Shown: in pieces, positions 22,761 through 32,216 of the stretch | How the letters are laid out: each line of letters starts with the position of its first letter | How positions within the stretch are numbered: the stretch's first letter is position 1 | Assembly: GCA_025200525.1 (NCBI GenBank) | Contig: CM045767.1 | Span: 116,682,021-116,746,020, forward strand | Reading direction: 5' to 3' | Length of the DNA stretch: 64,000 bases | Origin: Camellia lanceoleosa | Lineage: Eukaryota; Streptophyta; Magnoliopsida; Ericales; Theaceae | Position numbers and translations under genes: made by a program | Notes under the pieces: model-generated | What the model was told of the DNA's origin: nothing | Databases searched by the model: none | What the model saw: only the letters and a program-made list of their open reading frames with translations

Positions 22761-23868
22761 AAATAAGTGCAGATGTTGACTAGAAGGGCTGGAGCCCTGA
22801 ATAGATTCATAAGCGGAAGCTCTGATAAATGTAAGCCTTTCTTCAGCTTAGTGAAGAAAGCCATAGACTTCTTATGAACCAAAGAGTGCAAAGTCGCCTT
22901 GGCCGACTTGAAGAAGTATTTGACTACAACTCCAGTTCTCTCAAATCCAGTACTTGGAGAGGAGCTGTTCTTATACTTGGCAGTTTCAGAGCATGCAGTG
23001 AGTGCAGTAGTAGTCATAGAATAAAAGGGAGAGCAAATGGTAGTTTACTACGTGAGTAAAACCTTGGCAGATGCAGAGACCAGATACCTACCCTTGGAGA
23101 AGTTAACACTGGCTTTAGTAATGGTTTCCAAGAAGTTGAATCATTACTTTCAAGCCCACAAAATTGTGGTGTTCACTGAACACCCTTTGAAGTCCCTATT
23201 GCAGCAGGGAATCTAACAAGTAGAATAGCCAGATAGGCAGTGACCTTGGGCCAATATAACCTGGAATTCAGACTTAGAACAGCAATCAAAAGTCAAGTCT
23301 TGGCCGACTTCGTGGCTGAGTTCACACCGGACGCCGTCATACATCGGGCTTTGTCGAAATTTGAGGTGTCTGACGTCCAAGTGGACGAGAGAAACCATTG
23401 GGGATAACAGAGCAAAGGAAGGAAGAGAAACTTAGGCCCTGCAGCATTTACATCAGCGACTCCTTCCGATTGTTTGTTGATGGGAGTTCAAACCGACAAG
23501 AAGCGGGAGCAGGAGTAGTACTAGTATCGCCAGATGGGCAAATATTGGAACAATTCATTTGTTTGGGGTTTAAGGCCTCAAACAATGAAGCAGAGTATGA
23601 AGCACTGATTGCAGGAATAAAGCTGGCAGTAGCAATGGAAGCTGACGAGGTAATAGTCTTCTGTGACTCCCAACTTATAGGCAACTAAGCAACAGGCGAA
23701 TATGCAGCCCGAGATGAAATGATGTCGGCCTTTGTAAAGGAGGTGGGCAGACTGGTAGCCTTATTTCAAAATTGTCGACTACAGCAGGTTGGCCGAGATG
23801 ACAACAGTCATGCTGATGTTCTGGCCAACCTGGCTAGTGCAATGAAACTTGGAGAGGCAAGAACGATA
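22761..23868 (+). pseudogene. Connection RNase H plus second (archaeal-type) RNase H of the Tat element
   Basis: First RNase H: ADLKKYLTTTPVLSNPV, FLYLAVSEHAVSAVVV, QMVVYYVSKTLADAETRY, EHPLKSLLQQGI, then QVLADFVAEFTPD. After a phase change near 23400 a second RNase H follows: FRLFVDGSSNRQEAGAGVVL, LGFKASNNEAEYEALIAGIK, VFCDSQLIGN, then VGRDDNSHADVLANLAS. The D..., E..., D... acidic residues of RNase H are visible (VDGSS, NEAEYEAL, CDSQL, SHADVLA). A second RNase H of this kind is a hallmark of the Tat lineage and is the best evidence for the classification. Confidence 0.88.
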
Positions 23869-25297
23869 ATGGTTGACTACTTTTCAGGTCCAAGCATAGA
23901 ACCACTGAACACAGAGCGTGAAGCAACATGTGTGGAGATGAGACCAAGTTGGATGGATGCAATAATAGTATTCCTTAGAGATGGAAAACTACCAAATGAT
24001 CATAAAAAGATGCACAAGATCAAGCTGAAGTCGGCAAGGTTCAGTTTGACAACAGAAGGACATCTATACAGAAGATCTTTTACTGGACCCCTTCTGAGGT
24101 GTGTGCATCCTGCACAGGTTAAAGACTTTCTGTATGAGATACGTGAATGAGTATGTGGAAGCCACGCTGGGGGCAGGTCACTTGCTCATAGGGCCATTAC
24201 TCAGGGGTACTGGTGGCCCTACATATAGAAAGATGTTGAAACTTATATCAAGAAGTGTGAGAAGTGCCAAAGGTTCGCACCTTTGATACATCAACCAGCA
24301 GCAGACTTGAACCCAGTATCTAGCCCTTGGCCATTTGCCTAATGAGGCATGGATCTTGTTGGACAACTGCCTCAAGCAACTGGACAAAGGAAGTACCTGC
24401 AGGTAGCAATAGATTACTTCACCAAGTGGGTAGAAGCTAAACCCCTTGCCAAGATTCAGGACATTGATGTGAAAAACTTCATATGAAAGAACTTCATATG
24501 GAAGAACATCATCACCAGATTTGGGATCCCAAGAGCAATAATAGCTGACAATGGTACATAGGCCTATTTTGGGAAGTTGGTAATAATCAGCTTTTTGGTA
24601 AAAAGCTGCTTATAAGCAGCTTTTTTGTGAGAGAGGAGGTTGGTTATAATCCAAAAAGCAGATTATAACCAACTTGCCAAAAGAGGCCTTAGTTTGACAG
24701 TAAGCTAATCAAGAACTTTTGTGCAAAGTACAAAATCAAGAATTATTACTCTACTCCAAGCGTTCCTCAGAGTAATGGTCAAGCAGAAGCCTCCAATAAG
24801 GTTATCTTGGATGGGATCAAGAAAAGGCTGGAAGCTGCAAAGGAAAAGTGGGTGGAAGAGCTGCCCAATGTACTTTGGGCATATCGGACTACGCCGAGAA
24901 GATCGACTGGGAAGTCCCCATTTGCCATGGCTTATGGCATGTAAGCGATATTCCACGGAGGTCAAGATCCCAGGAGTAACCCAAGGAGTAGAAAATAGGA
25001 CAAATGAGGTATTCCTGACCCGAGATCTAGATCTGCTAGAAGAAAGAAGGGAGAAGACAGCAATTCAGCTGGGGGCATACCAACAGTAGCTTGCCAGGGC
25101 TTATAATAAGAAGGTCAACACCCGAGAATTCCAAGTTGGTGACTTCGTCTTGAGAAAGGTTGTCGGCAACAAGAAAGACCCTAGAGAGGGCAAGCTTGGC
25201 CCGAATTGTGAGGGACCCTATAGAATCATCTCGGTCTTAAGTAATGGGGCATATCGGGTTGAAGACAGTGAAGGCAAAAAGTTGCCAAGACCCTAAA
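23869..25297 (+). pseudogene. Integrase of the Tat element, broken and interrupted by a MITE
   Basis: Zinc-binding part: the H...C..C region ends with ETYIKKCEKCQRFAP (24240-24285). Catalytic core: WGMDLVGQLPQATGQRKYL, AIDYFTKWVEAKPLAKI (first Asp), ITRFGIPRAIIADNGT (second Asp, 24515-24556), then the MITE at 24561-24688, then FDSKLIKNFCAKYKIKNYY, STPSVPQSNGQAEASNKVIL (with Glu) and WVEELPNVLWAYRTTPR. The C-terminal part (FQVGDFVLRKV, GKLGPNCEGPYRII) is in shifted phases and ends near 25297. Stops at expected Gln/Trp codons again predominate. Confidence 0.88.
24561..24688. mobile_element. 128-bp PIF/Tourist-like MITE inside the Tat integrase
   Basis: It interrupts the integrase exactly between the DNGT and FDSKL codons. 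Ends: GGCCTATTTTGGGAAGTTGG, and reverse complement of the right end GGCCTCTTTTGGCAAGTTGG, two mismatches in 21. Flanks are ATA (24558-24560) and TTA (24689-24691), a 3-bp duplication with one change. The middle is a hairpin (AAAAGCTGCTTATAAGCAGCTTTTTT). Removing it restores the reading order of the integrase. Confidence 0.9.
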
Positions 25298-25399
25298 ATA
25301 CTTGCAATCTGAAGTTTTTCTATCATTAGATTTTCTTATTTTTTAAGTTTTTTGTTATTAGCCAAAGTAATAATAAAGTTTTAGCTTGATTTTTAAACT

Positions 25400-25562
25400 T
25401 GTGTAGTGTGACTGACCAGGTACTTGACGATGTTTCTGATTGAAACATGACGAATAACTTAGACTTATTATATGGCAAAGTTGAATTATACTTGCATATA
25501 ATAGAATTGAACTAAATTGGCGATATTTCTAAGTGAAACATAATGAATAACTTAGATTTATT
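25400..25562 (+). repeat. Tat 3' region tandem repeat, left part (about 92-bp unit)
   Basis: Unit built from GAATAACTTAGACTTATTAT, GGCAAAGTTGAATTATACTT, GCATATAATAGA(A/G)TTGAACT and AA(A/G)TTGGCGATATTTCTAAG. GAATAACTTA starts at 25452 and 25544, a 92-bp period. The array is split by the DNA element at 25563-26652 and resumes after it. Tandem repeats between pol and the 3' LTR are common in Tat elements. Confidence 0.85.
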
Positions 25563-26652
25563 GACCCCGTATGGTAGAGCTGTGGAAAAGTGATTATAGA
25601 TTATAACTTAACAGATTATGACTTATAGCTGTGAGCATAAGCTGTTAACCTGTTTGGTGCAGTTATGAGATTATAGATTTAAGCAACAGAGTAGTGTTTG
25701 GTTAATAAGCTGTAAAATAACTTTTTATTGTATAATTGTCCTTTCTGCTCTTATATGATATAAAAATGATTATTTTATTATTTTTTTTCAGTTTTAATTT
25801 TAAAAAAAAATTCATTAATAAAAGTTAATATAATTAGTATTAATTAGTATCAATTAATATAAAAATTGATACATTTGCTAAAAATGTAATAGAAGTATTA
25901 TTGTCACAATTATTTTCCATTATAAATTAATTAGTATCAATTAATTGCTTAATTAGTATCAATTAATACTAAAATTATTAATTAGTATCAATTAATGGCT
26001 TAATTAGTCTCAATTAATATTAAAATTATTAATTAGTATAAATTAATATTAATATTTAATTTTTATTAGTATCAATTAATATTAATAATTAACAATTGTT
26101 ATTAATTAGTATCAATTAATAATTAATTCATTACAAAAGTATATAATATTAATTTATTAATAATTAATACCAATTAATATTGATTTTTTTAATTAATATT
26201 GATTTTTTTTTCTTTTTCTTCAGAAATATACAATTTTTTATTTTTTAATTAATATAAAAATATACAATATGAATTTATTAATAATTAATACCAATTAATA
26301 TTTATTTTTCAAGTAATATTGATTTTTTTTCTTTTTCTTCAGAAATATACAATTTTTTATTTTTTAATTAATATAAAAATATACAATATGAATTTATTAA
26401 TAATTAATACCAATTAATATTTATTTTTCAAGTAATATTGATTTTTTTCTTTTCTTGAAATATACAATTTGTTATTTTTAATTAATATTAATATTTGGGT
26501 ACCGACGAGGCATTTAAGTAATTTTAGCCCTCCACACCAAATTACAAGACTTAAGTCAAAAATTTAAGCACCCCGTGACCAGCTTTTGAGATAAGCTGAG
26601 AAATAGCTTGATTTAAGTTATAAGCTGGTTAACTTAAATTGCACCAAACACA
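25563..26652. mobile_element. Long non-autonomous DNA element with GTTTGGTA-type ends, copy B
   Basis: Nearly identical to copy A (17757-18690) from ACCCCGT(A)TGGTA(G)AGCTGTGG onward, including the AATTAGTATCAATTAAT-rich interior. Two differences: about 119 bp is duplicated in tandem (CTTCAGAAATATACAATTTT at 26218 and 26337, with a third partial copy after), and the right end stops at GCACCAAACACAA, lacking the last 65-75 bp of copy A. It splits the Tat tandem array, so it inserted after the array existed. Confidence 0.88.
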
Positions 26653-27250
26653 ATAGTTATATGGAAGAGTTGAATTATACTTACATATAATAGAGTTGAA
26701 CTAAGTTAGCAATGTTTCTAAGTGAAACATGACGAATAACTTGAGTTGAATTATACTTGCATATAATAGAGTTGAACTAAGTTGGTGATGTTTTTGAGTG
26801 AAACATGGCGAATAACTTAGACTTATTATATGGCAAAATAAAATTATACTTGCATATAATAGAGTTGAACTAAGTTGGATTAACCTGGACCTGTCATATC
26901 GGCAGAATCAGGCACAGATTGGAACTAAGTGCATGTCAGTCAGATTAACAAAGAGACCAAGGTTGGTAACTTCGCCGCCTTTGTTTGAATCGACCTCAAT
27001 GACAAGGTCAAAGCCACATGCTTAATGAGAACCTGGCGTGAAACTTAAGTTCATATTAGCGTAGGGTCGAGAATGATGCTTGAGAGTTGAATTTACAAGC
27101 TAAGGTTGCTTTAACACTTGTTGAAATTTTAAGAAAAGTTTACAAGTTGAAGTTAAACCCAGGTTATGTTAAAGGAAGTTGGTTTAACACTTGTTGAAAT
27201 TTTAAGAAAAGTTTACAAGTTGAAGTTAACCTAAGGTTATGTTGAAATAA
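26653..27250 (+). repeat. Tat 3' region tandem repeats, right part, plus a 73-bp repeat
   Basis: 26653-26885 continues the 92-bp unit (one copy shortened to 77 bp). A second array follows: TTAACACTTGTTGAAATTTT at 27111 and 27184, period 73, with AAGAAAAGTTTACAAGTTGA in both copies. Between them (26886-27060) is unique sequence without a frame. Confidence 0.85.
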
Positions 27251-27689
27251 TAGAAGACGAGGTCCCGATAATTAAAGAGTAAAGTGGCAGTTGTAAATAA
27301 CACTTGTGAAAATATTATGATAAATATTTTCAAGTGTTAGGTCAGCCAAGATAAACTGTTAGTGGGTATAGCTAAAGTATTCCACACCGAGAAGATTACA
27401 TAGTTAAGGTGTACGTTGAAGACACGTAAATTATTCTAAGTATAGAATCATACAAGACAATAAAAGGAAGACAAACATTAGGAGAACAAACAGATAAAGA
27501 AAAAAAAAAAAGAAGACAAAACAAAAAAAGAAAAACATTTAGATTACAGAGAATTATGTAGATTACAAAAAAAGTGTACATAGAATTGAAATAAAAACAC
27601 ATTATAAAAAAAGTAAAAAAAAAAAAAAAAGAAAAAAAAAAAAAATAAAAAACAAAAACTATAGAAGAAATCAAATTGTTTTGGTTTGA
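27251..27689 (+). other. Remaining 3' untranslated part of the Tat element, A-rich
   Basis: No frame supported. A-rich runs at 27496-27660 give Phe-rich low-complexity frames on the other strand that I do not accept as genes. I searched by eye for a polypurine tract and the LTR start TGTAGGGACATAAT and found neither. Confidence 0.5.
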
Positions 27690-28455
27690 AGGTCAGGAGA
27701 AGGACAGGTCCTTCTACTTGATCACTTGGCTCTTGCCTTCTTGGGCCTGAGGACATCTCTCTTCTTCTTCGCTCTTTCTCTCGATTGATTCTCCTAGTCG
27801 GATCTTGTCTCTAGAGCTGAGTTCTTGACGAGACATTCATCATGAGAGTCACTCGAGAGAGCACAGGCACTCTTTCTCTTTCGAGTCGCTTGCTTGCTCT
27901 TGCCCTCTTCTTCTCTTGGTCTCTTTCTCTCAGCCCTCTCCCCTTGACTGACTGGGTCTTCAGCGGCCTGAGTGGGAGCTCGTTGGGGAGAGTGAGAAGG
28001 CAAGAGAGGAGAAGGAGAGAGCATTCCTCAGGGAGTCCTAGGGACCACCCTTGTAGCAAGTATAGCCGCCCATCTCCGGATTGTGCTTTTGCTCCTTGTT
28101 ACCCTTTTTTTCCCTCATCCCTCTTTCCTTTTGCTCCCTTTTTTTTTCTCCTTTTTTTTTTGACTTGATCACTTTCCTTTTGGCTTTTGGGCCTTTCTTT
28201 TTTTTTTTTTTTTTTGGTTTTCACTCTGGGCCTCCTTCCTCATCACCCTCCGGCCTTCTAGCGGGCTGGCTTTTCTTCGCCTTCCTTTTCCCGTTTTTTT
28301 CCTCTCTTCAAATCTTCTTCATTCTTTCAAATCACTTTTTCTATGCCTTTTTCCTTGCTACCTCCAACCTCCTTGGACTTAAGCTTCTTATTCCTTGCTA
28401 ACTCCTTCTGTTGCTTGCTTGTCTTGCCACTAACTTTGCTGGCATTTTTTGCCAT
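27690..28455 (-). pseudogene. Degenerate antisense reading frame between Tat pol and the missing 3' LTR
   Basis: On the minus strand an ATG at 28455 opens MAKNASKVSGKTSKQQKELA, continuing with a Lys-rich stretch (NKKLKSKEVGGSKEKGIEKV) to a TGA. Downstream in shifting phases come more Lys/Arg/Glu-rich segments, then LPSHSPQRAPTQAAEDPVSQ, KRPREEEGKSKQATRKRKSA and LSSDSHDECLVKNSALETRS (27794-28024). I recognise no domain; the composition suggests a basic, probably nuclear, disordered protein. Several Tat-lineage elements (for example maize Grande) carry an extra antisense gene at this place, which is why I read it as one unit. Alternatively this is unrelated low-complexity DNA; CT-rich tracts at 28130-28215 argue for caution. 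Confidence 0.45.
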
Positions 28456-28645
28456 ATACAAAAAAAATACACAAAATCTAATTTCAAATCTATTTTCATA
28501 TAAAAAAAAAAAATTAAAAAAAAAAAAAAAAAAAAATTAAAAAAAAAACATAAAAAAAATCAAACAACAATATAAAACACAATACAATTTTATATTATTT
28601 TAAATTTAAAAAAAAATGAAAATGTTGGATTTTTTTTTTGTTTTC

Positions 28646-28678
<33 letters not shown>

Positions 28679-28740
28679 TTTTTTTTTCTTTTAAATTCAT
28701 TCAAAAAAAACTTAATATATTATAATAAATAACAAAGAAA
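28456..28740. other. A/T homopolymer-rich spacer
   Basis: Runs of A up to about 33 and T up to about 14, with no gene. It would be the promoter side of the antisense frame if that is real. The last five bases (AGAAA) differ by one from ATAAA after 36308 and may be the copia target duplication. Confidence 0.5.
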
Positions 28741-28950
28741 TGTTAGAGAAGAGAGAGAGAGAAAAAATATATTATTGAATTGAATAATGAAAAAAGAAAA
28801 TAATTTGAGAAAAGAAGAAAAGAAAGAAGAAGAGAAGATAAAGATAAGAGAGAGAAAAGAGATGATATATATATAGAATATAGATATATATATAGATAAG
28901 ATATATATATATCATATCTCCTCTCAATCTCTCAAGTCAACAGTCAAACA
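28741..28950 (-). repeat. 3' LTR (downstream) of the minus-strand copia
   Basis: Plus strand begins TGTTAGAGAAGAGAGAG, shares ATTGAATTGAATAATGAAA with the LTR at 36128-36308, and ends near CAACAGTCAAACA. The middle is filled with GA and TA microsatellite sequence, which inflates its length and hides the homology. The right edge is uncertain. Confidence 0.55.
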
Positions 28951-29049
28951 AAATCTTAGAAGAGAGAGAGAAAGAAGAAAAAGAAGAGAAGATAAGGAAA
29001 AGCGGTGAAAAGGTTAAGCGAAAAAGAACAAAGAAAAAGAAAGAAGAGA

Positions 29050-30600
29050 AGATGAACATGACCACTAGTAATATATGTTGTCGTATGAAATGGCAATCAA
29101 TCTTAATATACTTGGTGCAATCATGGAAGACATCGTTATATGCAATCTGAATAACTTTCTGATTTCATAATAAAGATTGGTGGCGGCGAATGAGAAACAT
29201 CCATGTCGGAAAAAGCCAACAAAGCCACACAAGCCCTACGAGTAGTGTCGGCAAGAGACGATACTCAAATTTCCGGTACTAGAACAAACAACAAGGGTTC
29301 AACTGCTCGCCCGAAAATGAGAGAGTTGCCCAAGAAGAAACAAAATCCAGTGGTGGAACGACGATCGAAGAGGATCCCTTGCTAATCGGCATCAAAAGGC
29401 ATGCAACTATAAAGAGAAAGAGTGAGTGGAGTAGTGAAGACTATGAAATAAGTTCCTTTCAGATAGTGCAAAATGTGAACGAGTAGCATAGTGTGGAGAG
29501 CAAGGAGCGATCATAAATTGATTTGACAATGTGAGCGACATAAGCAATATCTGACGAATAATTGTGAAATAGACAAGATCGCTAACTACAATGACGATAT
29601 AAAGTGTATTAGACAATAAGGGACCATCAAGAGGTGTAAGACGAGTGCGAAGATCAGCAGAGTAGTGATCTTGCAATCGGTAAGGCTAGCCGCAGTCAAG
29701 AGATCGAAGTATACTTGGCACGAGTAAGAAAATAACGAGAGGAATTTGGAGAAATTTCAAGCCAAGAAAGTAGCTAAGTGAACCCAAATCTTTCATCTCA
29801 AATGGCGATGGAGAAACTATTTGAGACTAGAAATATCTACTGTGTCATCTCCAGTGATAATCATATCATCCACATAGAGGAGAAGGAGAATATTAGCGCG
29901 CTCCGTTTTACGGATAAACAAGGCAAAATCATGTGCCGGAAGAAAAATCAAAGTCACGAATGGTAGAGCTAAACTTGGCAAACCAGCACGCAAGCTTGTT
30001 TCAAACCATACAAAGCACGGTGAGTTTTGGCAAACCTTGTTTGATGGAATGTAAGAACGAAGGGGTTGCATGTAAACTTCCTTAGTGAGATCACCATTGA
30101 AATGCATTCTTGACATCCATCGATAAAGACTCCAGAATGAGCGGCAGAGCGGCAAGTAAGTCATGAAGCTAAGTAAGACGGGCAACATGAGCAAATGTTT
30201 TCTTATAGTCAATCCCTTATTCTTGACTAATCTCACGGGCAACATGCGAGCTTTTAACGCTCAATGGAACCATCAAAATGAGTTTTGATTTTGTAAACCA
30301 TTTGCAACTAACGGTATGCTTTCTAGAAAGAAGATCAACCACATCGGTATGAGTTTGATCGAAAGCGCAGCTCATCACCATAGCTTGTTGTCAAAGAGGA
30401 TTAGAAAAGCTTCTCGAGAAGAAGTAGGTTCATGAAAGCAAAAAGCAGTGAAACCAACAATATAATCAAGGAGAAGAACAAAAGGTTATCGTACTCGTCT
30501 AGAATGACGCTCAAGTGGAGGAGGAACCTCAATGGGAGTTAGAGATGGAAGAACCTCCACTGGAGTTGGAGAAGGTGTACGGCCATCAGCAGACACAGGA
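29050..30600 (-). pseudogene. Reverse transcriptase and RNase H of the minus-strand copia, broken
   Basis: From 30600 downwards. Reverse transcriptase: the N-terminal half is broken, but KEVYMQPLR and the catalytic LLLLYVDDMIITGDD (YVDD box, about 29870-29915) are clear. Connection: MQDHYSADLRTRLTPLDGPL, SNQFMIAPCSPHYA and LFHSLHYSTHS (29407-29676). RNase H continues to 29050 in changing phases: SDADW-like, RSSFHHWILFLLG for the usual RRSTTG(Y/F)CFFLG, ALADTT-like, then IQIAYNDVFHDCTKYIKIDC. Multiple frameshifts and stops. The plus-strand frame at 29203-29385 is only the antisense of this RNase H. Confidence 0.85.
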
Positions 30601-30603
30601 TCC

Positions 30604-31440
30604 TCAGGATAGACGATAAACGAGGCACCAGAGATGCATAGGGCGTAATCTCGCATTAAAATCATCGAAAAGCAGATCTATAGAAATATCAGTGAAGACC
30701 ATTGAGTGGGTGGACTGTGGTAGGTGAAACTTAGAAAGAGTAGAGAACATTTTGTGTTCCCAGAAGACCACATGATGGGAAATACGAAGACGCTTGGAGA
30801 TGGGATCCCAACAACGATATCCTTTATATTCTATACCATACCCTAGAAAACAACAAAGACAAGAACGAGGTTCTAGTTTTGTGTGTTTATGAGGTTGAAG
30901 TAGACAAAACAAGTAGAACCAAAAACTTTAAGAGTGGTATAGTCAGGAGGAGAACCATACAAGCGTTCGTAAGGAGAAGTGTTAGCTATGACAGAGGTAG
31001 GGACACGATTGATGGTGTGGATGGCAGTGAGAGCGACTTCCCCAAAAGTTCACAAGAAAAAAACAAAAGATGAGAAGAGCCCGGGAAGTGTCTAGGATAT
31101 GACAGTGCTTTCTTTCGACTCGTTCATTTTGTTGGGAGGTGCCTGCACAAGAACGATAAGAGAGAGTACCATGAGCCCGAAGAAAAGAAAGAAAATCAGA
31201 ATCCAAGTATTCCTTAGCATTATCAGAACGAAAAAGCAATAGTACAAGAAGCGAGTGACCATAGCAAAGAAATCATAGTAAATCTGTTCAAGTTCAGAGC
31301 AATTTTTGAGAAAAAAAAAAAACCAAGTATAGCAAGAAAAATCGTCAACAAAAATCACAAAATATCTAGACCCCCCCATGGTCGATGTAGGGGAAGGTTC
31401 CCAAATATCTGAATACACAAGATCAAAAGGAGCAATAGAA
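30604..31440 (-). pseudogene. Integrase of the minus-strand copia, broken
   Basis: Core: YSDIWEPSPTSTMGGSRYFV, FVDDFSCYTWFFFFLKN (first Asp, about 31370-31415), RSDNAKEYLDSDFLSFLRA (second Asp), YRSCAGTSQQNERVERKH (Glu). The C-terminal part 30604-30912 gives KLEPRSCLCCFLGYGIEYKG and RCWDPISKRLRISHHVVFWE, characteristic of copia integrase tails. Pieces are in different phases. Confidence 0.88.
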
Positions 31441-32216
31441 ACAGAATTACTTTTATTAAAAGGTAAGGCATGTTGTTTAGCAATTTGACAAGATAAACAA
31501 TCGACATCTTTAGACAGACGCGACCTAATTGACCACTAGAAACTAAAGTTTTCAAACGACTAAAAGAGACATTTCCTAATCGACAATGCCAAAGATGAAA
31601 AGAAGACATAGTAGATGCAGCAGCAACAGAAGATGCAGCAGTAATAGTAGATAATTTATGTAGACTGTGAAGATGGATAAGCTCAAACAGACGTCCATGC
31701 TTACGGCTTATCCCAAGGATCTTTCTCGTCTGAGGGGCCTGCACCAAACAATCATTAGTAGAAAAGGTAACAGTTAGACCAAGTTCACATAACTGACCAA
31801 CAAAAATAAGGTTCAATTGAAGAGCACGAATATGGTAAGCATCAGAAAGAGATACAGTGGAAGTAGAGATTTGGCCAATATGACTAACAGGCATATAAGA
31901 ACCATCAGCAGTGTACATAGTGGAGGCAAAAGATGATGATGATAAAGAAGAAAATAGAGTGGAGTCAGAAGTCATGTGATTACAGCATGCGGAATCAAAA
32001 TACCATGAAGAGTTACTTATGGTTACTGAAAGAGCAGTAGAAGGAGGAGTACCAGATTTGGCGAGCACCTGGTGGATAATGGACTCAACATTATCCATAG
32101 AGAAGAAAGGAGCAGAAGAACCCTCAGAGGCAACAGCAACAGAGCGAGAATCGTGGCCAGATTTGGACTGATACCCAGAACGAGAAGCCCATTTCTTGGA
32201 TGAAGTAGTGAAGGAA
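31441..32216 (-). pseudogene. Protease, pre-integrase region and end of Gag of the minus-strand copia
   Basis: The 32098-31440 frame gives SSWYFDSACCNHMTSDSTLF (protease active site, usually DSG or DTG, here DSA), STMYTADGSYMPVSHIGQIS, LNLIFVGQLCELGLTVTFS, then the pre-integrase zinc region SSFHLWHCRLGNVSFSRL. Upstream (32100-32216) is the Ser-rich end of Gag, which continues on the other side of the solo LTR at 34660. Confidence 0.85.

Noticed and set aside
27396..27756. Phe-rich minus-strand frames of 70-92 codons
   Set aside because: Produced by A-rich tracts; no start context or domain.
29203..29385. 60-codon Lys/Arg-rich plus-strand frame
   Set aside because: Exact antisense of the copia RNase H, recovered on the minus strand in shifting phases.
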